From PFJX01 sp031426735 (GTDB lineage Bacteria; Pseudomonadota; Gammaproteobacteria; Burkholderiales; Thiobacillaceae), in the NCBI GenBank assembly GCA_031426735.1, contig JASJPK010000034.1:1-64000 (forward strand): a DNA stretch of 64,000 bases, written 5' to 3'. The notes beneath the pieces were generated by a model that did not search any database, was not told the DNA's origin, and saw only the letters and a program-made list of their open reading frames with translations. Of the stretch, positions 1 to 8,901 are shown piece by piece. Within the stretch, counting starts at the first letter, position 1; each line of letters starts with the position of its first letter. The translations under genes and the position numbers were made by a program.

Positions 1-2511
1 CGAGGTGGCCAGGATCTTGTTGCGCGGGCTGTACAGCAGGTTGGCACGCGGCACGTGCGTGTTGCACACCGGCTTGCACTTGCCGCAGCGCAGGCAGTCC
101 TTGATCGAATCGGCGATTGCGCCGATTTCCGACTGCTCCATGATCAGCGATTCGAGTTCCAGCAAGCCGAACGATGGCGTGTAGGCATTGGCCAGATCGG
201 CACCCTTGAGCAGCTTGCCCTGGTTGAAATGGCCGTGCGGATCGACCTGCTTTTTGTAGGTCGCGAATTCGGACAGCGCCAGATCGGAGAGGAATTCCAG
301 CTTGGTGATGCCGATGCCGTGTTCGCCGGAGATGACGCCGCCCAGGTCCTGCGCCAGATGCATGATGCGCGCGACCGCCTGGTTCGCCGCCTGCAGCATG
401 GCGTAATCGTCGGAATTGACCGGGATGTTGGTATGCACGTTGCCGTCGCCGGCGTGCATGTGCAGCGCGACGAAGACGCGGCCTTTCAGCACGCGCTTGT
501 GGATCGCATCGCATTCGGCCAGCACCGGCTCGTATTCGCGGCCGGTGAAGATCTGGCGCAGTTCGGCGCGCACTTCGCGCTTCCACGACACGCGCAGGCT
601 GTGATCCTGCAGCGCGCGGAACACGCTCCGGTTTTCCGCCAGCGGCGCATGCTCGCGCACGTCGCACAGATTGGGCGGCAGCGGCGCATCGAGATCGTCC
701 AGATAGGCTTGCCAGCGTGCGCGCACTTCGGCGAACAGCGCGATGGCGCGCTCGCGCCGCGCCTCGGTCAACACCGGGTCGGCGACACCGTCCTCATCCT
801 CGGTCAACGGCAAGGGGCCTTTGACGAAGTCGGCCAGGGTATCCAGCAACGCCAGCTTGTTGCCGACCGACAACTCGATGTTGATGCGCTCGACGCCATC
901 GGAATAATCGCCCAGGCGAGGCAACGGAATCACCACGTCTTCGTTCACCTTGAAGGCGTTGGTGTGCTTGGCGATCGCGGCGGTGCGCGAACGGTCCAGC
1001 CAGAATTTCTTGCGCGCTTCGGCGCTGCTTGCGATGAAACCTTCGCCGCCGCGCGCACGCGCCAGCTCGACGATATGCGCAGCGGCGGCATCGGCGCTGG
1101 CGGCGTCATCGCCGGCCAGGTCGGCCAGCAGCACCATGTTCGGGCGGCCGGTCCTTTCCGCCTTGGTGGCATAGCCCACCGCCTTGATGTAGCGCGCATC
1201 CATGTGTTCCAGGCCGGCCATGACGACGCCGCCCGGGCAGGAATCCATGTGATTCTTCACTTCCACGATGGCCGGCACCGCTTCGCCGACCGGGCCGAAG
1301 AATTCCATGCAGACCGTGCGGATGTGCGGTGGCATGCGATGCAGCACGAAAGTCGCCTGCGTGATCAGGCCGTCGCAGCCTTCCTTCTGGATGCCGGGCA
1401 GGCCGGCCAGGAATTTGTCGGTGACATCCTTGCCCAGCCCCTGCTTGCGGAACGCGCGGCCGGGAATGGCGAGAATTTCCGCCGCGCCCTTCGGTTTGCC
1501 GTCGGCCTGGAAACGGCGCAATTCGAAGCGCACCGTTTCGACGTCATGAATCTTCGACAGGTTGTGGTCGAGCCGGGTGACTTCCAGCCAGTCGGCGTCC
1601 GGCGTCACCATCTTCCACGACACCAGATTGTCCAGCGCCGTACCCCACAACACCGCCTTCTTGCCGCCGGCATTCATCGCCACGTTGCCGCCGATGCAGG
1701 ACGCGTCGGCGCTGGTCGGATCGACCGCGAAGGCGAGGCCGCGCACTTCCGCCGCTTCCATCACCCGCCGCGTCACCACGCCGGCGCCGCAGATGATGAC
1801 TGGAGTCGCCTCGGTGTGGCCGGGCAGAACGCGCGCTTCAATCGCACTCATCCGGTCCAGTTTTTCGGTATTGATCACCGCCGACATCCGGGTCAGCGGA
1901 ATCGCACCGCCGGTATAGCCGGTGCCGCCGCCGCGCGGAATCACGGTGAGGCCGAGGGCGATGCAACCGGCGACCAGCGCCGGGATTTCCTGTTCGGTGT
2001 CCGGATTGAGCACGACGAACGGATATTCGACGCGCCAGTCGGTCGCGTCGGTGACGTGCGAAACGCGCGCCATGCCGTCGAAGGCGATGTTGTCGCGCCG
2101 CGTATGCGGCAACAGTTTTTGCAGAATGTCGCGGCGCAGGCGTTCGGTGTGCACGAATCCCGCCTCGAACGCATCGACCGCGCCAGACGACAACAGCATG
2201 AGTTTGCCGACCCGCTCGTTGCCCTGGCGGCGTTTTTCGATTTCACTCAGCCGATGCCGCAACGCCTGGACCAGCAAGGCACGTCGATCCGGGTTGGCGA
2301 GCAGGTCGTCTTCCAGATACGGATTGCGCGTAACCACCCATATATCGCCGAGCACCTCGAACAACATGCGGGCAGACCGGCCCGTCTTGCGCTCGCCGCG
2401 CAATTCCTCGACCAGTCCCCAGCCTTCCGCGCCCAACAGGCGGATGACGATCTCGCGGTCGGAGAACGACGTGTAGTTGTAGGGGATTTCGCGGATGCGC
2501 TGGGCAGACAT
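1..2511 (-). CDS. FAD-binding oxidase / 4Fe-4S dehydrogenase (D-lactate/glycolate dehydrogenase-like), partial
   Basis: The reverse strand is open from an ATG at 2511 to the window edge (837 codons, no stop), so the C-terminus is missing. The N-terminal ~140 residues match the extra domain of large betaproteobacterial FAD/FMN dehydrogenases (start MSAQRIREIPYNYTSF). A PCMH-type FAD-binding domain follows (VIPRGGGTGYTGGAIPL, then GGNVAMNAGGKKAVLWG), then the FAD oxidase C-terminal domain with HMHAGDGNVHTNIPV and SGEHGIGITK. Near the edge a ferredoxin-like cluster CLRCGKCKPVC (C-x2-C-x2-C-x3-C) begins. The family oxidises 2-hydroxy acids and passes electrons to the respiratory chain. The exact substrate cannot be read from the sequence. 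It diverges from the PTS operon. Confidence 0.88.
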   Translation of the reverse strand, partial: MSAQRIREIPYNYTSFSDREIVIRLLGAEGWGLVEELRGERKTGRSARMLFEVLGDIWVVTRNPYLEDDLLANPDRRALLVQALRHRLSEIEKRRQGNERVGKLMLLSSGAVDAFEAGFVHTERLRRDILQKLLPHTRRDNIAFDGMARVSHVTDATDWRVEYPFVVLNPDTEQEIPALVAGCIALGLTVIPRGGGTGYTGGAIPLTRMSAVINTEKLDRMSAIEARVLPGHTEATPVIICGAGVVTRRVMEAAEVRGLAFAVDPTSADASCIGGNVAMNAGGKKAVLWGTALDNLVSWKMVTPDADWLEVTRLDHNLSKIHDVETVRFELRRFQADGKPKGAAEILAIPGRAFRKQGLGKDVTDKFLAGLPGIQKEGCDGLITQATFVLHRMPPHIRTVCMEFFGPVGEAVPAIVEVKNHMDSCPGGVVMAGLEHMDARYIKAVGYATKAERTGRPNMVLLADLAGDDAASADAAAAHIVELARARGGEGFIASSAEARKKFWLDRSRTAAIAKHTNAFKVNEDVVIPLPRLGDYSDGVERINIELSVGNKLALLDTLADFVKGPLPLTEDEDGVADPVLTEARRERAIALFAEVRARWQAYLDDLDAPLPPNLCDVREHAPLAENRSVFRALQDHSLRVSWKREVRAELRQIFTGREYEPVLAECDAIHKRVLKGRVFVALHMHAGDGNVHTNIPVNSDDYAMLQAANQAVARIMHLAQDLGGVISGEHGIGITKLEFLSDLALSEFATYKKQVDPHGHFNQGKLLKGADLANAYTPSFGLLELESLIMEQSEIGAIADSIKDCLRCGKCKPVCNTHVPRANLLYSPRNKILATS

Positions 2512-2740
2512 GAAATAACTCGGAGGCGGGGGGCGGTCGATTCTACCCTCGCAAGGAGGGCGCCGAATTCATAAGCCGCTAAAAAGCGGCAACGACTTCG
2601 CTGCCTTTCGGGCGGATCAGAAACAAATTAGACCTTATCTATCAAAGGGATATGCGAATGTTGCGGGGCAGCATAGCAGACACGGAAGGGCGGCGTAAAA
2701 TGCCGCGAACTTATCCTTGGTATCGACTTCATCCCGCACC

Positions 2741-3142
2741 ATGATCGCCTTACTCATCGTCGCCCACGGCAATCTCGGCGACAGCCTTATTCAGTGCGCA
2801 ACCTTCGTCCTCGGCCAGCGTCCCGCTGCGCTGGAAAACCTGGATCTGTCGGCCTGCGACGATCCTGCCGACATGCTGGCGCGCGCCCGCGCCAAACTGG
2901 CCGAACTGGACCAGGGTGAAGGTGTTCTGGTGCTGACCGACGTTTATGGCGCCACGCCGTGCAATACCGTCTGCAAAGTCATCGAGTCCGATCGCATCGA
3001 AGCCGTCGCCGGGGTCAATCTGCCGATGTTGCTGAAGGCGCTGACCTACCGCGATCAAGGCATGGCCAAGCTGCTGGAAAAGGCGGTTTCCGGTGGCCAG
3101 GCGGGTATTTTCAACATCCATTCGGAGCCATCTTGTGGCTAA
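2741..3142 (+). CDS. PTS EIIA component, mannose type (regulatory PTS)
   Basis: A 133-residue cytoplasmic EIIA(Man)-fold protein. The phosphorylatable histidine is His9 in MIALLIVAHGNLG, followed by the family motif LVLTDVYGATPCNTVCK. I chose ATG 2741 over an upstream in-frame TTG (2717) because the fold begins directly at MIALLIV. Five bases separate it from the HPr gene, and EI follows with an overlap, so the three form one operon. No membrane EIIC/EIID gene is present, which is usual in betaproteobacteria, where this relay is regarded as regulatory rather than sugar-transporting. Its output partner is not visible here. Confidence 0.9.
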   Translation: MIALLIVAHGNLGDSLIQCATFVLGQRPAALENLDLSACDDPADMLARARAKLAELDQGEGVLVLTDVYGATPCNTVCKVIESDRIEAVAGVNLPMLLKALTYRDQGMAKLLEKAVSGGQAGIFNIHSEPSCG

Positions 3143-3147
3143 TACCC

Positions 3148-3417
3148 ATGGCTGAACGCGATATCGAAATCACCAACAAGCTGGGCCTGCACGCGCGCGC
3201 CTCGGCCAAGCTGACGCAAACCGCGGCGCAGTTTCAATCGGAAGTCTGGTTGTCGCGCAACGGCCGCCGCATCAACGGCAAAAGCATCATGGGCGTCATG
3301 ATGCTGGCGGCCGCGCGCGGCGCCCAGATCAAGATCGAGACCATCGGCGCCGACGAAGAAGCCGCGATGAACGCCCTGGTTGCCCTGATCGAGGACAAAT
3401 TCGGAGAGGGCGAATGA
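3148..3417 (+). CDS. ptsH: Phosphocarrier protein HPr
   Basis: An 89-residue HPr. It accepts phosphate from EI on His15 (NKLGLHARASAKL) and passes it to EIIA. Ser46 lies in the motif NGKSIMGV, the site used by HPr kinase/phosphorylase in organisms that have one. The start ATG lies 5 bp after the EIIA stop, and the stop TGA shares four bases with the EI start (ATGA at 3414-3417), so translation of the two is probably coupled. Length and motifs are those of a complete HPr. Confidence 0.95.
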   Translation: MAERDIEITNKLGLHARASAKLTQTAAQFQSEVWLSRNGRRINGKSIMGVMMLAAARGAQIKIETIGADEEAAMNALVALIEDKFGEGE

Positions 3418-5138
3418 CGCTTGCCCTGCACGGGATCGGCGTCTCCGGCGGTTATGCCATCGGCCGCGCCCAACTTTATTCGCATGCGCGCCTGGAAGCG
3501 CCGCACTATTTGCTGGAGCCGGAGTATGTCGAAGCGGAAGTAGCCCGCTTCACGGCCGCGGTGGAAAGTGTGCATGCCGAACTGCTCGCCTTGCAGACGC
3601 ACATTCCGGGCGGCGCGCCGACCGAACTGACCGCATTCATCGAAGTACATGCCCTGATCCTGTCCGATTCGATGCTGTCGCAAGCGCCGAAGCGGCGTAT
3701 CCGCGAAGAAGGCTGCAATGCCGAATGGGCTCTGGCGCAACAGACCGAGGCGCTGATTGCGCAGTTCGAATCGATCGAGGACGACTACCTGCGCGAGCGC
3801 CGCCACGACGTGCGCCAGGTGGCGGACAAAGTCCTCAAATCGCTGATGGGCCATCCCGGCCATGCACCGCTGAAAGAAGTCGACGAGGGCGACAGCATCC
3901 TGGTCGCGCACGATCTTTCGCCAAGCGACATGGTGCTGTTCAAGCGACACGCCTTCGCCGGCTTCATTACCGATCTGGGCGGCGCCACGTCGCACACGGC
4001 GATCCTCGCGCGCAGCCTGAACCTGCCCTCGGCGATGGCGCTGCACAACGCGCGCGCCCTGATCCGCGAAGGCGACTGGCTGATTGTCGATGGCGTCGCC
4101 GGCGTCGTCATCGTCGATCCCGACGGGGCCATCCTGGATGAATATCGCCTGCGCCGGAATCAGTGGCTGCTGGAACAGAAAAAACTGCGCCGCCTGAAGA
4201 CCAGCCCGTCGACCACGCTGGATGGGGCCCAGGTGACGTTGATGGCGAACATCGATTTACCGACCGATGTCAGTCAGGCGCTGGGGGAGAACGCTGCCGG
4301 CATCGGCCTGTTCCGCAGCGAATTCCTGTTCCTGAATCGCGACACTTTGCCCAGCGAGGAAGAGCAGTTCGAGGCCTATCGCGCGGTAACCGAAGGCATG
4401 GCGGGACGCCCGGTGGTGATCCGCACACTCGACGTCGGCGCCGACAAATCGGTGCGCTGGATGAACGACACCAGCGTCAACCCGGCGCTGGGCTTGCGCG
4501 CGATCCGCCTGTGCATCGCCGAGCCGCAGATCTTCATCACCCAGATCCGTGCGCTGTACCGCGCCAGTCATTACGGCAAGGTGCAGATTCTGCTGCCGAT
4601 GCTGGCCAGCCTGACCGAACTCGACCAGGCCCTGGCGCTGATCGGCGCGGCGCGCGGCAGCCTGCGCATGGAAGACATTCCGTTCGATGCCGAAACCCAG
4701 ATCGGCGGCATGATCGAAGTCCCCGCCGCCGCGCTGGCCGCCGAGTGGTTCGCGCGCAAACTGGATTTCCTGTCGCTGGGCACCAACGATCTCATTCAAT
4801 ACACCCTCGCCATCGACCGTACCGACGATGCCGTGGCGCATCTGTACGACCCGCTGCATCCTGCCGTGCTGGGCCTCATCGACCACACGCTCAAGGTCGG
4901 GCAAAGAATGGGCAAGTCGGTTTCGGTGTGCGGCGAAATGGCCGGCGACCCGCGCCTGACCCGTCTCCTGCTGGGCATGGGCCTGACCAATTTCTCGATG
5001 CACCCGGCGCATGTTCTGGCGGTCAAGCAGCAGGTCATGCGCAGCCATGTCGGCGAACTGGTGCCGCTGGTGAAAAAGCTGCTGCGCGCCGGACGACCTG
5101 AGCGTATCCAGGAATTGCTCGAACGCATCAACAGTTAA
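3414..5138 (+). CDS. ptsI: PTS enzyme I (phosphoenolpyruvate-protein phosphotransferase)
   Basis: A 574-residue protein of normal EI length. It transfers phosphate from PEP to HPr. The N-terminal HPr-binding domain carries the active-site histidine, about His194, in LGGATSHTAILARS. The C-terminal PEP-binding TIM barrel has GIGLFRSEFLFL, RTLDVGADK, PALGLRAIRLC, FLSLGTNDLIQYTLAIDR and the catalytic cysteine in VSVCGEMAGDP. It is the last gene of the EIIA-HPr-EI operon. A gap of 82 bp, containing a sigma-28-like promoter, separates it from the diguanylate cyclase gene, so that gene need not be in the same transcript. Confidence 0.96.
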   Translation: MTLALHGIGVSGGYAIGRAQLYSHARLEAPHYLLEPEYVEAEVARFTAAVESVHAELLALQTHIPGGAPTELTAFIEVHALILSDSMLSQAPKRRIREEGCNAEWALAQQTEALIAQFESIEDDYLRERRHDVRQVADKVLKSLMGHPGHAPLKEVDEGDSILVAHDLSPSDMVLFKRHAFAGFITDLGGATSHTAILARSLNLPSAMALHNARALIREGDWLIVDGVAGVVIVDPDGAILDEYRLRRNQWLLEQKKLRRLKTSPSTTLDGAQVTLMANIDLPTDVSQALGENAAGIGLFRSEFLFLNRDTLPSEEEQFEAYRAVTEGMAGRPVVIRTLDVGADKSVRWMNDTSVNPALGLRAIRLCIAEPQIFITQIRALYRASHYGKVQILLPMLASLTELDQALALIGAARGSLRMEDIPFDAETQIGGMIEVPAAALAAEWFARKLDFLSLGTNDLIQYTLAIDRTDDAVAHLYDPLHPAVLGLIDHTLKVGQRMGKSVSVCGEMAGDPRLTRLLLGMGLTNFSMHPAHVLAVKQQVMRSHVGELVPLVKKLLRAGRPERIQELLERINS

Positions 5139-5161
5139 AGGTTAAAGAATTGGCCCGCGGC

Positions 5162-5188
5162 TCAAGTCTGCCGCCGGCCAGCCGATAT
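5162..5188 (+). promoter_or_regulatory. Sigma-28 (FliA)-type promoter of the diguanylate cyclase gene
   Basis: TCAAGTCT (5162-5169), an 11-bp spacer, then GCCGATAT (5181-5188). The known FliA consensus is TAAAGTTT-N11-GCCGATAA; this site matches 6 of 8 and 7 of 8 with the exact spacing. The predicted transcript would start near 5195, about 26 bases before the ATG at 5221. Two more sites in the window have the same -10 and spacer. Confidence 0.6.
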
Positions 5189-5220
5189 TCCTTTGGATAT
5201 AGATCGACGGGATCCCCGCA

Positions 5221-6491
<1,271 letters not shown>

Positions 6492-6495
<4 letters not shown>

Positions 6496-6551
6496 GAGCG
6501 CCTTCCAAGGCGCGATGTCGGCAACAATCGCACCTTGGAAGGTGCTCCTAC
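6492..6551. repeat. REP-like palindromic repeat
   Basis: Left arm 6492-6516 and right arm 6527-6551 are 25-nt inverted repeats with two mismatches and a 10-nt loop. The core reads GGAGCGCCTTCCAAGGCGC. The left arm contains the stop codon of the diguanylate cyclase. A third copy of one arm is found at 12306-12330, identical over 25 nt. The element lies between two convergent genes, a usual site for REP elements, and could also act as a bidirectional terminator. Confidence 0.8.
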
Positions 6552-6564
6552 CGGGGTCCCGAGT

Positions 6565-8358
6565 TCAGTACAGCACCAGACCTGCGTCGTCACTGCGGCG
6601 CCCGCCGGGATTGTCACCGTCCGAAGTTTTGGCGACAGCTGCGCCCGGCGTATCCAGCACCAGATCCGAGACGATGTAGCGGCACCAGACCTTGTTGCCG
6701 GTACCCGAGTAGACGATCTGATCGCACAGACTGCGCACCAGCGCGATGCCGCGACCGAAAGCACGTTCGTTGGTGTCGCTCAGCGCAGCCTGATCTTCCA
6801 GGCGATAGCCGTAATCGAAGCCGGGACCGGTATCGTTGACGCTGATATCCAGCACCGCGCGCGAGCCCGCCTGATGCAACAGGAAAGACAGGTCGATGCG
6901 TCCTTCGCTCAGCTTGGCCAGGCGCTCGGCACGCTGCTGCATGTAGATCTCGAAACCACCGATCCAGCTCTTGGTAACCGAATCCAGGCCGAGCAAGCCG
7001 TGATCGAGCGCGTTGTTGAACAATTCGGACAGCACCAGAAACAGCGCGCCCTGATGGCCTTTCAGCGCCTGCACTTGCGTGACCAGGCCGAGCACCCCCG
7101 GCACCACATCGATATAACGCAATTCCTGCGCGTTGTAGCTCAGATCGAGACGCCAATCCGCGAACTGGCTTTGATTGATCATCTCCGGCGCGGCAAAGCG
7201 GAACTGGCGGCGCCGGTCGATCGGTACCGAAACCATCAGACAGGAAATGTCGTCGCGCCCGGGCTGTCCATCCAGATGCGTCTCGACGCCGTTGAGCAGA
7301 CATTTGAAACGCTGATCGCTGGTCATCGAACAGGCCAGCAGATCGATGACGCCATCAATGCCGAGCCAAGCACCCGCACGGTCCTCCGCTTCGGTCAAAC
7401 CATCCGAACTCAGTACCAGATCGCCCGGCTCGTGAAACACCACGGTTTCGGACATGCCGGAAAACAGCTTTTCCGGCAGGATGCCCAGCGGCGGATGACG
7501 CGAAGGCCAACGCATGGCGACCTCGCCGCGCGTATTCAGAAACAGGGCGTCCGGATTGCCGCCGTTCCAGACTTCGACGGTCTGGTTGCGCACGTCGACC
7601 GACGCCAGCGTCGCCGCCACAAAGCGGTCGGAAGGCAGGATCGCCTTCAGCTTGCGGTTCAACTCCTCGGCAATCGAGGACAACGGGAACCCCTTCGCGG
7701 TCATGCTGTAGAAGGCCTGGGTCAGCGGCATCGCGCTCAACGCCGCCGCCAGACCGTGCCCGGCCGCATCCGCCAGCAACACATTCAGCACATCGCCGGG
7801 CGCACGCGCGGCACAGAGCAGATCGCCGCTGAAAGTCTCCGCCGGCAGATTGAAGCTGCGCACCATCTGATCGCGCAATCCGGCCGCATCGGTCAGCCGC
7901 GCCATGACGTGCGCACCGAGACGGGTCTGTTCCTCGGATTCCTCACGCCAGCGCGCCAATTCCTCGGCGTAGCCATGCACCTTGCCCTGCAGCGCAATCT
8001 GGCGCGCATAGCTGTTGATTTTGGCCTGCAGCAACTGGGTCGAAGCGGGCTTGGACAAGTAATCGTCGCCGCCGGCTTCCAGCCCGCTGACGATGTCCTG
8101 CATGCGATCCAGCGCCGAATAGAAAATGATCGGCGTCCACTTTTCAGCCGGCAGCGCACGGATCGCTTTCACCGCGCTGATGCCGTCCATGCCCGGCATC
8201 ATGATGTCCATGAACACCAGATCGGGCGCTTCGGCCTGGAAGGCTGCCACCGCGCGCGCGCCATCGATGGCAACGACGGTGCGATGGCCGAGTCTTTGCG
8301 CCACCACCTCCAGCTGCTTGACATTGGTCGGGGTATCGTCGGCAATCAGGATTTTCAT
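6565..8358 (-). CDS. Response regulator with PP2C (SpoIIE-type) phosphatase and HATPase domains (HsbR/RsbU-like)
   Basis: A 597-residue protein from ATG 8358 (an in-frame start at 8430 adds 24 residues with no domain). Receiver domain at 1-120: MKILIADDTP and Asp51 in FMDIMMPGMDG. A linker helix follows, then a PP2C/SpoIIE phosphatase with LLADAAGHGLAAA and PGRDDISCLMV. The C-terminal anti-sigma-factor-kinase-like HATPase has LSELFNNALDHGLLGL and NDTGPGFD. Such proteins both phosphorylate and dephosphorylate a partner STAS protein. The STAS gene lies 103 bp upstream on the same strand, so the two form a partner-switching pair. The domain order equals that of Pseudomonas HsbR. The cognate sensor kinase or Hpt protein is not in the window. 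Confidence 0.9.
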   Translation of the reverse strand: MKILIADDTPTNVKQLEVVAQRLGHRTVVAIDGARAVAAFQAEAPDLVFMDIMMPGMDGISAVKAIRALPAEKWTPIIFYSALDRMQDIVSGLEAGGDDYLSKPASTQLLQAKINSYARQIALQGKVHGYAEELARWREESEEQTRLGAHVMARLTDAAGLRDQMVRSFNLPAETFSGDLLCAARAPGDVLNVLLADAAGHGLAAALSAMPLTQAFYSMTAKGFPLSSIAEELNRKLKAILPSDRFVAATLASVDVRNQTVEVWNGGNPDALFLNTRGEVAMRWPSRHPPLGILPEKLFSGMSETVVFHEPGDLVLSSDGLTEAEDRAGAWLGIDGVIDLLACSMTSDQRFKCLLNGVETHLDGQPGRDDISCLMVSVPIDRRRQFRFAAPEMINQSQFADWRLDLSYNAQELRYIDVVPGVLGLVTQVQALKGHQGALFLVLSELFNNALDHGLLGLDSVTKSWIGGFEIYMQQRAERLAKLSEGRIDLSFLLHQAGSRAVLDISVNDTGPGFDYGYRLEDQAALSDTNERAFGRGIALVRSLCDQIVYSGTGNKVWCRYIVSDLVLDTPGAAVAKTSDGDNPGGRRSDDAGLVLY

Positions 8359-8461
8359 GCTGAAAGCCGGCTGCGCCTCGCCATTACTGGACGACACGGG
8401 GAAGGTACGGTTCTGCGCGGAAAGCGGCACGTTGGTCTGTTGTCCGTTGAGCGTCGTTGAA

Positions 8462-8770
8462 TCAACCGTGGACCGAGAACAATTTGCCGAAATTGGCGAT
8501 TTCCAGCACCTGCTTGACCATGCCCTGCAGGCTGACCAGGGAAACCGACTTGCCGGCGGCTTCTGCTTTTTCGCGCAACAACAACAACATGCCTAAGGCC
8601 GAACTGTCGAGATAGTCCACATCCTTGAAATCGATCGCGATTTCCTTGACGCCAGCCTGTTCGAGCGCGCTTTCGTAGGCGGTCCGGAAATCGCGGTGGG
8701 AATGGAAGTCGAAACGACCATTCAGCTTCAATGTCGCCTTGCCGGCGACGAGTTCCGTTGCTATTTGCAT
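8462..8770 (-). CDS. STAS-domain anti-sigma factor antagonist (HsbA/SpoIIAA-like)
   Basis: A 102-residue single STAS domain. The phosphorylatable serine sits in VDYLDSSALGMLLLL. The start ATG at 8770 has a good ribosome site (GGAG, six bases upstream). It is first in a two-gene minus-strand operon with the phosphatase/kinase gene and lies just downstream of a sigma-28-type promoter. In P. aeruginosa the homologous HsbA binds the anti-sigma-28 factor FlgM in its unphosphorylated form and a diguanylate cyclase when phosphorylated. Whether that holds here is inference, but a diguanylate cyclase gene lies immediately beyond the operon. Confidence 0.92.
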   Translation of the reverse strand: MQIATELVAGKATLKLNGRFDFHSHRDFRTAYESALEQAGVKEIAIDFKDVDYLDSSALGMLLLLREKAEAAGKSVSLVSLQGMVKQVLEIANFGKLFSVHG

Positions 8771-8801
8771 GCTTCACTCCGTTGATCTCGATTACCCCGC
8801 C

Positions 8802-8828
8802 ATATCGGCGCGACCGGCAATCTCTTTA
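8802..8828 (-). promoter_or_regulatory. Sigma-28 (FliA)-type promoter of the STAS/phosphatase operon
   Basis: On the minus strand the site reads TAAAGAGA (8828-8821), an 11-bp spacer, then GCCGATAT (8809-8802). The -10 and spacer are identical to those of the sites at 5162-5188 and 61171-61197. Transcription would start near 8795, about 25 bases upstream of the STAS start codon at 8770. Confidence 0.6.
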
Positions 8829-8901
8829 GCCTGGTTTTTCCGCCTCGGATTCGCCCCAGCAGCCGTTTCATCATAGGCAGCTGGCGGTAGCATACGGCGC
8901 C

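Noticed and set aside
55..2574. A long plus-strand open frame opposite the FAD dehydrogenase.
   Set aside because: Its translation is rich in His, Arg and Gln without any domain, and the minus strand encodes a clear dehydrogenase. It is an antisense shadow of GC-rich coding sequence.
2575..2590. Perfect hairpin GCCGCT-AAAA-AGCGGC upstream of the FAD dehydrogenase.
   Set aside because: It lies between two divergent starts, so a terminator makes no sense, and no operator role can be supported.
6535..8460. A 641-codon plus-strand open frame.
   Set aside because: It mirrors the receiver/phosphatase gene on the minus strand and has no recognisable motif. The same holds for the minus-strand frame at 9340-12072 opposite addA.
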